The translations under genes and the position numbers were made by a program. Of a stretch of 12,861 nucleotides of DNA, positions 1-7,660 are shown one piece after another (the stretch's first letter is position 1; every line of letters starts with the position of its first letter). The notes beneath the pieces are model-generated. The model was not told the origin of the DNA. It did not search any database and saw only the letters and a list, made by a program, of their open reading frames with translations. The DNA lies in contig JAITKG010000104.1 in NCBI GenBank assembly GCA_031278495.1, positions 1 to 12,861 of the forward strand. The letters run 5' to 3'. This DNA is from Prevotellaceae bacterium. Lineage in GTDB: Bacteria > Bacteroidota > Bacteroidia > Bacteroidales > UBA932.

Positions 1-3000
1 ACCTAATTTACTGTTTTCCGCAAACCACCACAGGTTAGTATTCGTTGGCGGTAACCGCACAATACGGTAGGTTTGTCCTCCGGACTCCTTTATGTACGCT
101 TGGTAGTAAGTACTGCTACTGGCAGTAATTTCCTTACATTCGTGTGTTGCGTCAACCAATAAATCGCTGCCGGTGTACGGACAGTAGCTAACAAAGATAT
201 TATAGCTGACCGTTTGCAACACACACGCATCACTTTTGGCTGTTACTGTTAGCGTATAGGTTCCGGGTGCAGTGAGGTTTTGAATTTCCGTCGCGGTTGC
301 ATCTATGGTGTGATTTGCAGTCGTCTCAGTCCTTTCATACTGCCCGCCGATATTCCATGTATAGCTTGTCGCTGTTACCGTTCCATTGTATATAGCATGT
401 AATATCAAATTTGATGCTTTATTAAAATAGATATCGCCTACCGTTTTAGCATCTGCGTAGGCTGTCAAAGTGCCTGAGTACGGCTGGCAGTTTACGCTCA
501 GTCCCGGCAGCGATCTTATGTCCTGGCAATACCCGTTCTGTGCAATCGTAACCGATGCGCCAAAGCCGGTGGTGGGCGTGGCGGGCGCGAGGATTGTCCA
601 TTGCCGCCCCGTTCCGCTCGTGCCGGTGGTCGCCAGCCATGCGTAGGTAGCGTTTGCGCCGTTATTCGGGTCGGTAATAACCGGCGCGGTAAATATAACT
701 TCCGCGCCCGTATAAATCGTGCTGCCGCCGCCCGAAGTATACGTTATTTTCGGCACGGCTTCGGAATATATGAACGGGAAACACCGGATATTTGCATTTA
801 TCTTAGTTTCTTTGTCCGCGTACCCGTCGGCTTTTGCCGTCAGTTTTATATTCAGGATATCGCCGATGACGTCAGATGACGTATTCAGGAGCGTAGCCGT
901 GTAATCATACGGCGAACCGGTATACGTAGATACAGCGCCGCCGCCGCCGTTGTTCTTCACTTCCCATTCGTACGTTACGCCTGCCGGCGGGTTGGTCATA
1001 TTCGCCTCAAAGCGCACGGTGGATCCCGGCAGGAAGCAGAGCGTATTGTCAATGGTGCGCATCGTGCCGGTCGGTACAATAGTCAATGTCCCCTGCATGT
1101 TCGTTTTTTGAATGGATACCGTCCTGTTGGCAGATTTTCCGGCATAGCCGTCCGCCTGTACCGTAACGGCTACCGTGCCGTCGCCTGCTGCTGTCCCGAT
1201 AGTTGTTGACCATGTATTCTCGGTGGAAGACGCAGTAACCGCCGCGCCGGCAGGCGGCGTCCATGTCCATGCGTACGTAACGCCGGCAGGCAGTCCGGTC
1301 AAACCGTTCACCCGGAAATCCACTTTCGATCCGGGACGGAACGAGCCGTCCTGATTGGCGGCAGGAGCGCTGGTTACAATGACCACTTCCGGCGTTCCCG
1401 CAAGGGTGGCGGGCGTTACGCTGACCGGCAGGCTGGTTTCTTTGTTTACATAACCGTCTTTTTTGGCAGTTACTTTAATGGTATAAGGCGTTTCAGCGGA
1501 TACATCCGGTATAGTCGTCACCCAAACGGTAGCGGTCGTAGCGCCGGATGGCGGCGTAATGGAGGGAGCGCCGGTAACCGCCCATTCATACGTTATCCCG
1601 TCCGCCGGTTGGGTAATCCCGTTTTGGATGGCGAAGGTAACGGTTGATTTCGGGCGGATGGTGGTACCGTTTGTCCCGGAGGTTACGCCGTCGCCTGTGG
1701 CGGTTATGGATATATTGCCTGCCATCACGGCGGGCGTTATGGCAAATACCTTATTCTCGCTTCTCCAGTCAGCATAGCCGCCGGCTTTTGCCGTTACCCA
1801 CACGGTGTAGTTGCCGCCGGTAGCCGTTGAGGGAACGGGAAAATCCAAATTATTACTGCGGTTGGGATATGTTGTCGGCGAAGTTTCGTTGTTATATTGT
1901 ACCGTCCAGTCGTACGTAACGCCGGTAGCGGGAGCTGTAACGCCGTTCACTTTAAACGTCACGTTCGACGCCGGGCGCAGGGTATTGTCGTCAATCACGC
2001 CCTCGCCGCTTGCCTTTACGGTTAAATCGCCCGTCATGGCGGAGGTAGCGACAGTAAATACCTTCACGCCGGTCAAATCGGCATAGCCGGCGGCGCGCGC
2101 CGTTACCGATACGGTATAGCTGCCGGTAACCGTACTTGAAGGTATTTGGAAGTCTAACGCAACGCCGATGTCGGGGTACGTTTGCGCGGCGTCGCTGTTA
2201 TATTGCACCGTCCAGTCGTATTTCACGCCGGTAGCGGGGCTCGTTACGCCGTTCACTTTGAATGTCACATTTGCCGCCGGGCGCAGCGTGTTGCCGGATA
2301 CGCCTGCGCCGTCCGCCTGCACGGTTAAATCGCCCGCCATTTCCGGCGCTTTTACTATAATGGCTTTGCTTACGGGATAGGGTTCGTAACCGTAGGATTT
2401 CACCGTTACTTTTACGACGTGGTGTCCGGTGGCGCCGGCAGTTATTTTCCACGTATTGTCATTGGTTTTTGTTTCGGTTGAGGAAGGCGTTGCGCCGTAG
2501 AGTCCCCATTCCCATTCGTACGTAAGGTTATTGGTGGGTTTGGTAATGCCTGCCGCTTCAAAACTTATTTCCATACCCGGTCGGATGGTGTCCGGCACGG
2601 AACTGAGCAGCCCGTTTACTTTGATGTCCAGCGTACCGCTCATGCCCGCCGCTTTTACCACTACTAATTTTTCCGTTACTTTGTCCTTGTAACCGGCGGC
2701 TTTTGCCGTTACCACAAGGGTATAATTGCCGCTTTGCGCATTGTCAGGCATTTTCACGCCCCATGTACTGCCGGTGGCGGTAGACGGCGAAGTAAGGGCT
2801 GCGCCTTTCCACGCCCATTCATAGGTAACGCTGGCAGGGACGGTTATTCCTTTTGCTTCGAACAGTACATCCGCGCCCGGTCGCACCGTAATTTTATCCG
2901 TTGCGTCGGTCACTTCTTCATCGTCGCCGGTGGCGTATATTTGCAAATTACCGGACATGATAGTATTGTCAATGATAAATTCTGCGGTTTGTATTGCCGG

Positions 3001-4842
3001 ATTATACCCGGTCGCTTCTACCTTCACGCTGGCTGTATATTTATCGGTAGTCGCGCTGGGGGCGGTAATTTTCCAACTGTTCACGGGCGAAGTTGTAATC
3101 ACCGTTGCCGTCGGCGCGGAGGCGTTGGTTACCCTCCAGTCCCACGTGTAGCTTAATCCGGTAAGGGGAGCGGTTATTCCTTTCGCCGTAAAGGTTACTT
3201 CCGACGCGGGACGAAGCGTGTTTTTCCCTTCGCTGTTTGTGCCGATGCCGTCGCCGCTGAATTGGAGTTCCAGCGCGCCCGTCATCATGTCTTTTTTCAC
3301 CGTGCCGGTAATGGTACATTGTTGCGACGAATAACCGACTGCCGAAGCAATTACTGTTACGGTGTAAGTATCCGCATGCGTCGCCGAAGCGGGAACAAGG
3401 AACGACCATGTGTCGTGGGCAACCGCCGGGGGCGGCGGCGTAACGCCCAGCCCGGTAACAGACCATCCGTAGGTGATATTCGCTACGGGAGGATAGGCAA
3501 TACCTTTTGCAACAAACTGTACTGGCGAACCCGGGCGAAGCGTCCGCCCTTCGGTTACCGCATCGCCGCTGGCTTCTATGGATAAATTGCCTGCCATCCC
3601 TACCGTGCCTACAGAAATAACCGTATCTTTACTTACTTCGCAATAGTTGATAGACGTTGTGGCGGCTTTTGCCTTTGCCGTCAAGGTATAATTGTTTACC
3701 GCATTCGGCAAGGTGGCGCTCCACGTGTTGTTCGTAGTGGGCGTCGCCGGGATATTCGGCGAAGTCGTCCATTCGTAAAGGAGGTTGGCGGGCGTAGTGA
3801 TGCCGGATGCGCTGGCGGTAATCGGCGTGCCTTGCCGGAATGCGCCGGTAGTTTCATCCCGCGTGCCGTTTAGCGTTAATTTCAGTTGCCCTTCCATCGG
3901 GATGCAATCCACAATTTTCAGCGTATGGGCTTGCGTCGTCGGGCAATAACCGGCGGCTTGCGCCGTTACGGTTACTTCCCTTTCCCCATATACATTGGAA
4001 GGCGTCCAAACGCTTACGACAGAGTTGTCGGACGTTAAATAAGTAATATTTTCAAAGCCCGGTAAACTCCATACGTACTGCACGCCGGTAGACGGCGTTT
4101 GAATACCGCCGGCAGTCAATTTCACCGTACTGCCTTTTGCAATAATATAACCGGTCGGCTCTGCTGCAAATTCCAATGCGCCCGACATGGGCGTACAGGC
4201 GTTTGAAACCGCCTTGCTCGTATCGGACGGGCAATACCGCCCTTTTGTATCTACCGCTTCCAGATAAACCGTGTAAGTATTCGGCGTAGCTCCTATTTTC
4301 GTATGAAATTCTTTTCCTGTAAATGTGCCGGGCGTAAAACCGCCGGAAGTAGTCCACCGGTATTCCAAATCCGATTCTTCTGGCACAGCAATGCCTGCGG
4401 CGGTGAATACAACATCTTCGTTCATATACGCACCCGACGGTCCTTCAATGCGCAACGAGCCTATCATCGGGGTGCAATGGGCTAATTCGAGTTTAACGTC
4501 ATTTTTTATCACTATATCGCGGTAACCGGCTGCCCGCACGGTCAGGAATATGGGATAAATGCCGGGAGTGGCAGGCGATACGGCGAGAAAAACTTCTCCC
4601 GTATAAGTTGACGGGGTAAAATCGGGCGCACTCCAATCAAAGGTCAAATTCTTATCCGGGTCAACAATACCATTACTTACCTGGAAAGAAATTTCCCTCC
4701 CCGCAACGGCAGGGTCGGGAATGCTGAAATCAACTTGCCCCTGCATGATTTTAGGATATTTTGAATCCCGTTCTTCCTCACAGGATAACACCAAAAGAAT
4801 ACCTATAACAAAGATATTCCTCCAAAAAGTATAACTCTTCAT
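1..4842 (-). CDS. giant tandem Ig/PKD-like repeat lipoprotein, C-terminus cut off by the window edge
   Basis: A single minus-strand frame is open from an ATG at 4842-4840 to base 1, 1614 codons without a stop, so the gene is incomplete at its 3' end. The protein starts with a lipoprotein signal peptide (residues 1-20, hydrophobic IFVIGILLVLS) and lipobox LVLSC with Cys21, followed by EEERD, an acidic stretch typical of Bacteroidota surface-exposed lipoproteins. About 15 tandem units of 93-109 residues follow. Most begin with an M-x-G-x-(L/I) motif (M33, M126, M219, M316, M416, M520, M629, M734, M835, M936, M1040, L1147, M1249; variants near 1354, 1452, 1554). Units contain an R-P-G/A-x-x-V-x-F strand, a (Y)xW core strand and a final YT-x-x-V-x-A-x-A-x-GY strand, as in bacterial Ig/PKD-like folds. 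The last visible residues (about 1585-1614, TYRIV then WWFAEN) resemble the start of a FISUMP domain. Likely a cell-surface adhesin or structural protein; the ligand is unknown. The start is supported by the signal peptide and the upstream promoter. Confidence 0.85.
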   Translation of the reverse strand, partial: MKSYTFWRNIFVIGILLVLSCEEERDSKYPKIMQGQVDFSIPDPAVAGREISFQVSNGIVDPDKNLTFDWSAPDFTPSTYTGEVFLAVSPATPGIYPIFLTVRAAGYRDIVIKNDVKLELAHCTPMIGSLRIEGPSGAYMNEDVVFTAAGIAVPEESDLEYRWTTSGGFTPGTFTGKEFHTKIGATPNTYTVYLEAVDTKGRYCPSDTSKAVSNACTPMSGALEFAAEPTGYIIAKGSTVKLTAGGIQTPSTGVQYVWSLPGFENITYLTSDNSVVSVWTPSNVYGEREVTVTAQAAGYCPTTQAHTLKIVDCIPMEGQLKLTLNGTRDETTGAFRQGTPITASASGITTPANLLYEWTTSPNIPATPTTNNTWSATLPNAVNNYTLTAKAKAATTSINYCEVSKDTVISVGTVGMAGNLSIEASGDAVTEGRTLRPGSPVQFVAKGIAYPPVANITYGWSVTGLGVTPPPPAVAHDTWSFLVPASATHADTYTVTVIASAVGYSSQQCTITGTVKKDMMTGALELQFSGDGIGTNSEGKNTLRPASEVTFTAKGITAPLTGLSYTWDWRVTNASAPTATVITTSPVNSWKITAPSATTDKYTASVKVEATGYNPAIQTAEFIIDNTIMSGNLQIYATGDDEEVTDATDKITVRPGADVLFEAKGITVPASVTYEWAWKGAALTSPSTATGSTWGVKMPDNAQSGNYTLVVTAKAAGYKDKVTEKLVVVKAAGMSGTLDIKVNGLLSSVPDTIRPGMEISFEAAGITKPTNNLTYEWEWGLYGATPSSTETKTNDNTWKITAGATGHHVVKVTVKSYGYEPYPVSKAIIVKAPEMAGDLTVQADGAGVSGNTLRPAANVTFKVNGVTSPATGVKYDWTVQYNSDAAQTYPDIGVALDFQIPSSTVTGSYTVSVTARAAGYADLTGVKVFTVATSAMTGDLTVKASGEGVIDDNTLRPASNVTFKVNGVTAPATGVTYDWTVQYNNETSPTTYPNRSNNLDFPVPSTATGGNYTVWVTAKAGGYADWRSENKVFAITPAVMAGNISITATGDGVTSGTNGTTIRPKSTVTFAIQNGITQPADGITYEWAVTGAPSITPPSGATTATVWVTTIPDVSAETPYTIKVTAKKDGYVNKETSLPVSVTPATLAGTPEVVIVTSAPAANQDGSFRPGSKVDFRVNGLTGLPAGVTYAWTWTPPAGAAVTASSTENTWSTTIGTAAGDGTVAVTVQADGYAGKSANRTVSIQKTNMQGTLTIVPTGTMRTIDNTLCFLPGSTVRFEANMTNPPAGVTYEWEVKNNGGGGAVSTYTGSPYDYTATLLNTSSDVIGDILNIKLTAKADGYADKETKINANIRCFPFIYSEAVPKITYTSGGGSTIYTGAEVIFTAPVITDPNNGANATYAWLATTGTSGTGRQWTILAPATPTTGFGASVTIAQNGYCQDIRSLPGLSVNCQPYSGTLTAYADAKTVGDIYFNKASNLILHAIYNGTVTATSYTWNIGGQYERTETTANHTIDATATEIQNLTAPGTYTLTVTAKSDACVLQTVSYNIFVSYCPYTGSDLLVDATHECKEITASSSTYYQAYIKESGGQTYRIVRLPPTNTNLWWFAENSKLG
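183..4746 (-). repeat. coding tandem repeats: about 15 Ig/PKD-like units in the lipoprotein
   Basis: Unit starts on the minus strand fall near 4746, 4467, 4188, 3897, 3597, 3285, 2958, 2643, 2340, 2037, 1725, 1404, 1098, 783, 489 and 183, a period of 279-327 bp. Most units are diverged at the DNA level. The two units spanning residues 835-936 and 936-1040 are clearly the closest pair: bases 1891-1983 and 2197-2289 align without gaps at an offset of 306 bp with only scattered differences. Confidence 0.8.
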
Positions 4843-4878
4843 ACGATAAAGAAATAAGAACTTGATTTATACATTGTG

Positions 4879-4910
4879 CAAAGGTACTATTGTTTTTTCA
4901 AACACACAAA
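4879..4910 (-). promoter_or_regulatory. Bacteroidota-type promoter for the repeat lipoprotein
   Basis: On the minus strand a TTTG (4910-4907) is followed after 20 bases by TACCTTTG (4886-4879). This matches the Bacteroidota sigmaABfr consensus, TTTG near -33 and TAnnTTTG near -7, with normal spacing. It lies about 37 bases upstream of the lipoprotein ATG, leaving a short leader without an obvious Shine-Dalgarno sequence. Confidence 0.6.
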
Positions 4911-4958
4911 TAATTTTTTTTGAAAAAATAATTTTTTCCCCGAGTGGTAAAATTTTAG

Positions 4959-4966
4959 TAAGTTTG
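4959..4966 (+). promoter_or_regulatory. -7 box (TAnnTTTG) for the DNA glycosylase gene
   Basis: TAAGTTTG matches the Bacteroidota -7 consensus and ends 24 bases before the glycosylase ATG. The expected -33 region (around 4932-4939) is only a T-rich run, so the -33 element is weak. The gene it serves is divergent from the lipoprotein gene, so the 148-bp gap carries two outward-facing promoters. Confidence 0.5.
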
Positions 4967-4990
4967 TAAATATAGAAACCTGCTTATTAC

Positions 4991-5575
4991 ATGAAATTAA
5001 CAGCCGCTTTTTATACCCGCCCCGATGTAGTACAAATCAGTAAAGAACTGTTAGGAAAAACGCTTTGTACCCGTTTCAACGGGCAGTTGGCAAAAGCCGT
5101 TATCACCGAAACGGAAGCCTATGCCGGCATTACCGATAAAGCGTCGCATGCTTATGGCGGTCGCCGTACCAAACGTACCGAAGTGATGTTTTGGAAAGGC
5201 GGGCATGCCTATATTTATTTATGTTACGGCATGTATTCGCTTTTTAACGTGGTTACGAACGTGGCAGGCATTCCGCATGCCGTCTTAATTCGCGGCGCTA
5301 CGGCATGTAGCGGCATTGAAATAATGTTGCAACGCACCGGCAAGGAAAAAATTACCGCCAATTTATTAACTGGACCGGGAAAATTAACAAAAGCTATGGG
5401 ATTGCACTACTCCCAAACCGGCACGCCGCTTACCGGCGCAACGATTTGGATAGAAGACAGCGGTATCGTTATCCCGCCGGAAGCGATTACCATTACGCCC
5501 CGCATCGGCGTGGATTACGCCGCCGAAGACGCCCTGCTGCCCTACCGGTTTAAGGTGGAAGATTTAAAAATTTAA
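4991..5575 (+). CDS. 3-methyladenine DNA glycosylase, AAG/MPG family
   Basis: The 194-residue protein is a full-length member of the Pur_DNA_glyco (AAG/MPG) family, which flips out and excises alkylated and deaminated purines such as 3-methyladenine and hypoxanthine to start base-excision repair in the cytoplasm. Visible hallmarks are ETEAY at 40-44, where Glu42 corresponds to the catalytic Glu125 of human AAG and Tyr44 to the intercalation-site Tyr127; ASHAYGG with His53; AYIYLCYGMY at 73-82; FN at 85-86; LIRGA at 99-103; and the LLTGPGKL loop at 125-132. The ATG start gives the normal short N-terminus. No clear Shine-Dalgarno sequence is seen, as is usual in this phylum. The stop lies 17 bases from the convergent tsaB stop, and I see no terminator hairpin between them. 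It appears monocistronic, from the promoter at 4959-4966. Confidence 0.93.
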   Translation: MKLTAAFYTRPDVVQISKELLGKTLCTRFNGQLAKAVITETEAYAGITDKASHAYGGRRTKRTEVMFWKGGHAYIYLCYGMYSLFNVVTNVAGIPHAVLIRGATACSGIEIMLQRTGKEKITANLLTGPGKLTKAMGLHYSQTGTPLTGATIWIEDSGIVIPPEAITITPRIGVDYAAEDALLPYRFKVEDLKI

Positions 5576-5592
5576 AGGGAAAAAATAGAACC

Positions 5593-6282
5593 TTATAGTA
5601 TTTTCTTTTTTGCGACCGTAGTTACAAAATCTTTCAGGTAAAGCGGTTCAAAGTAGGCGGCGTCCACAAATTTTTTTTGCGCGAAAGCGTCAAGGGCAGG
5701 CAGGAGCATACCCGCTGCGGTAGCCGTTACGCCGGCAAACAAGGCATTCGGGTGTTGCAATAACTTTTGGCATTTGCCGGCGCCGTCGCCGATAAATAAT
5801 ACCGGTTGCCGCGCCAGCGTTCCGGCGAAACTTTTTTCATCAATAATTTCTGCGGTGATGCCGGACAGTTGGTTGCCCTGCGCGTCGAAAAGCGCGGTAT
5901 AAACTTCCATGCGCCGCGCGTCAATCATCGGCGCAATAAGGCAGCCGGGCGAAGGCAACTCGTGGCTGTCAATAGCCGCATGCACTAACGACAACAGTGA
6001 ATTTACTGCAATCAGCGGTTTTTGTGCGCCGAAACAAATGCCTTTCGCCGTCGAAACGCCTACGCGCAAGCCGGTATAAGAACCCGGACCTTCGCTAACC
6101 ACTACAGCGTCTATGTCGGCTATCGTGCAGTTTTGCTCGTGCAAAATTTCATTGATAAACGGCGCGACCAGTTGCGCATGTGCGCGTCCTTCCTTATTTT
6201 CGCGCAATGCCGCTATTTGCGCGTCGCGCGCCAACGCTATTGAACAAACGGCTGTCCCTGTTTCTATCAGTAGGAAGTACAC
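5593..6282 (-). CDS. tsaB: tRNA threonylcarbamoyladenosine biosynthesis protein TsaB
   Basis: The 229-residue protein is the size of a typical TsaB, an ASKHA-fold (actin-like) partner of TsaD. With TsaE they transfer the threonylcarbamoyl group made by TsaC/TsaC2 onto A37 of ANN-decoding tRNAs (t6A). Visible signatures are the N-terminal strand and phosphate-type loop FLLIETGT (3-10), His35 in RAHAQL, the highly conserved VSEGPGSYTGLRVGVSTAKG (62-81), DARRMEVY (121-128), IGDGAGK (164-170) and the C-terminal EPLYLKDFVTT (212-222). The first codon is GTG; an in-frame TAA lies 24 bases upstream with no ATG between, so GTG is the best start. It is downstream of and co-oriented with the adaptor gene (72-bp gap), and I see no promoter there, so it may be co-transcribed with the efflux genes. 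Confidence 0.93.
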   Translation of the reverse strand: MYFLLIETGTAVCSIALARDAQIAALRENKEGRAHAQLVAPFINEILHEQNCTIADIDAVVVSEGPGSYTGLRVGVSTAKGICFGAQKPLIAVNSLLSLVHAAIDSHELPSPGCLIAPMIDARRMEVYTALFDAQGNQLSGITAEIIDEKSFAGTLARQPVLFIGDGAGKCQKLLQHPNALFAGVTATAAGMLLPALDAFAQKKFVDAAYFEPLYLKDFVTTVAKKKIL

Positions 6283-6310
6283 TTTTGAGTTATGAGTTTT
6301 GAGTTATGAG
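6283..6310. repeat. perfect 14-bp tandem duplication abutting the tsaB start
   Basis: The 14-mer ttttgagttatgag occurs twice back to back (6283-6296 and 6297-6310), immediately next to the GTG start of tsaB, so it makes up the tsaB leader. On the coding strand it reads ctcataactcaaaa twice. It brings no Shine-Dalgarno-like sequence. Function unknown; it may be a slippage duplication. Confidence 0.8.
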
Positions 6311-6354
6311 TGCTGGTCGGAAAAGGAAAGGATTATCCGCCAATCCGTCAGCCG

Positions 6355-7623
6355 TCAATTTATTTTCACTTTTGTACCGTTGCGCAGGCGGCGGGAAATC
6401 ATGTTGTATGGACCGGTTACTACGCGCAAACTGTCGGGCAAGCCTTCCGTAATTTCGATATGGGTATTGTCCTGAATGCCGGTTTTTATTTCCATTGCTT
6501 GCACGACGTCGCCGGATTGTATGACGAATACGCGTTCTACGTAATCGGCAGCCGTAGCAGCCGCAGCAGTTGTAGCGATGGCGCTTGAATCGCTTGTGGC
6601 TGTAGAGTCGTCGGGATTCAGGTCAGCGCGCGTGGTTACGCATTGAATAGGTATAACCAATGCGCCGTAGTGCGTTTCGGTTTGTACGTAAACGGCTGCC
6701 GACATGCCCGGACGGAACGGATAGGCAACGGTTTTCAAGTCCCTGTACGATTCGGGAAGAATGAAAATTTTCACTTCAAAATTTGTTACCTGATCGGTGG
6801 ACGACGTGGTGGCGGCGGTTTTCGACGAATTGGCAATTTGCGTTACCACGCCTTTGAATTTACGCGCCGGATAGGCGTCCACTTCAATTTGCGCAGTGTC
6901 GTTCAATTTTACGCGGATAACGTCATTTTCGTTGACGTCTACCAATACTTCCATTTCGTTCAGGTTCGCGATGCGCAACATTTCGGTGCCCGCCATTTGC
7001 GACGTGCCTACTACCCGTTCGCCGCGTTCTACGCTCAATTTCGACACAATGCCGTCCATCGGCGCATAAATTGTAGTTTTTACCAAATTTTCTTCGGCTT
7101 CTTTCAGGGCGGCTTCCGCGCTTTTCACGTTGTAGAGCGCCGCTTCTACCTGCCGCTTGTCGATGTCGTATTTCGCCTGCGCCTGTTCATAGTCGGCTTG
7201 CGAAACCACTTGCTGGTCGAACAATTTTTTGCTGCGCTGGTACGACAGTTCTGTTTGCACCAACTGCGCCCGTGCCTGCGCCAGCGAGGCTTTCACGGAA
7301 TTTAATTGTGCTGCGGCGCGGTCGCGTCCCGAGAGGTAGAAGTCCTGCTTAATCTTCAACAGCAGGTCGCCTTTTTGCACCCGGTCGCCTTCCTTCACGT
7401 TCAGTTCAACGATTTCGCCCGATACATCGGGGCTGATTTTTACTTCTACTACCGGTTGGATTTTCCCGTTGGCGGGAATCAGTTCGGTGATGGTTTTGCG
7501 CGCAGGCAATTCGGCGGTTACCGCCAATGCTTCCTGTTTGCCGTTGCCGCCCGCTACAATCAAAATAATTATCAACGCCAGCGCGCCTGCTACAATCCAA
7601 AAAGTTCTTTTTTTCTTTTTCAT
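6355..7623 (-). CDS. efflux periplasmic adaptor subunit (HlyD/MacA-like membrane fusion protein)
   Basis: The 422-residue protein is a membrane fusion protein that bridges an inner-membrane transporter to a TolC-type channel. A basic N-terminus (KKKKR) and one membrane anchor (about 8-25) precede the periplasmic part. The first lipoyl half is PDVSGEIVELNVKEGDRVQKGDLL (65-88), followed by a long alpha-hairpin coiled coil (about 96-180, rich in A, Q, E, K). The second lipoyl half is IYAPMDGIVSKL (185-196), then beta-barrel segments (about 215-330, including FRPGMSAAVYV at 303-313) and a membrane-proximal domain at the end. Residues 333-361 form an unusual Ser/Thr/Ala/Asp-rich low-complexity insertion. 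The sequence fits MacA-type adaptors used with ABC pumps, but RND partners cannot be excluded. The gene starts 37 bases after the stop of the TolC-like gene, so the two are almost certainly an operon. Confidence 0.9.
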   Translation of the reverse strand: MKKKKRTFWIVAGALALIIILIVAGGNGKQEALAVTAELPARKTITELIPANGKIQPVVEVKISPDVSGEIVELNVKEGDRVQKGDLLLKIKQDFYLSGRDRAAAQLNSVKASLAQARAQLVQTELSYQRSKKLFDQQVVSQADYEQAQAKYDIDKRQVEAALYNVKSAEAALKEAEENLVKTTIYAPMDGIVSKLSVERGERVVGTSQMAGTEMLRIANLNEMEVLVDVNENDVIRVKLNDTAQIEVDAYPARKFKGVVTQIANSSKTAATTSSTDQVTNFEVKIFILPESYRDLKTVAYPFRPGMSAAVYVQTETHYGALVIPIQCVTTRADLNPDDSTATSDSSAIATTAAAATAADYVERVFVIQSGDVVQAMEIKTGIQDNTHIEITEGLPDSLRVVTGPYNMISRRLRNGTKVKIN

Positions 7624-7660
7624 AAGCTACCTGTTTTTTTACGAATGGTACAAGTTGATG

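Noticed and set aside
2734..3585. Plus-strand open frames opposite the lipoprotein gene
   Set aside because: They are shadows of the minus-strand Ig-repeat frame: low-complexity Arg/Gly/Cys-rich translations without domains, while the minus frame is open over 1614 codons.
1..4842. Frameshifts or broken fragments in the lipoprotein region
   Set aside because: Reading the minus strand from 4842 codon by codon gives one continuous frame with repeat motifs throughout. No shift is needed.
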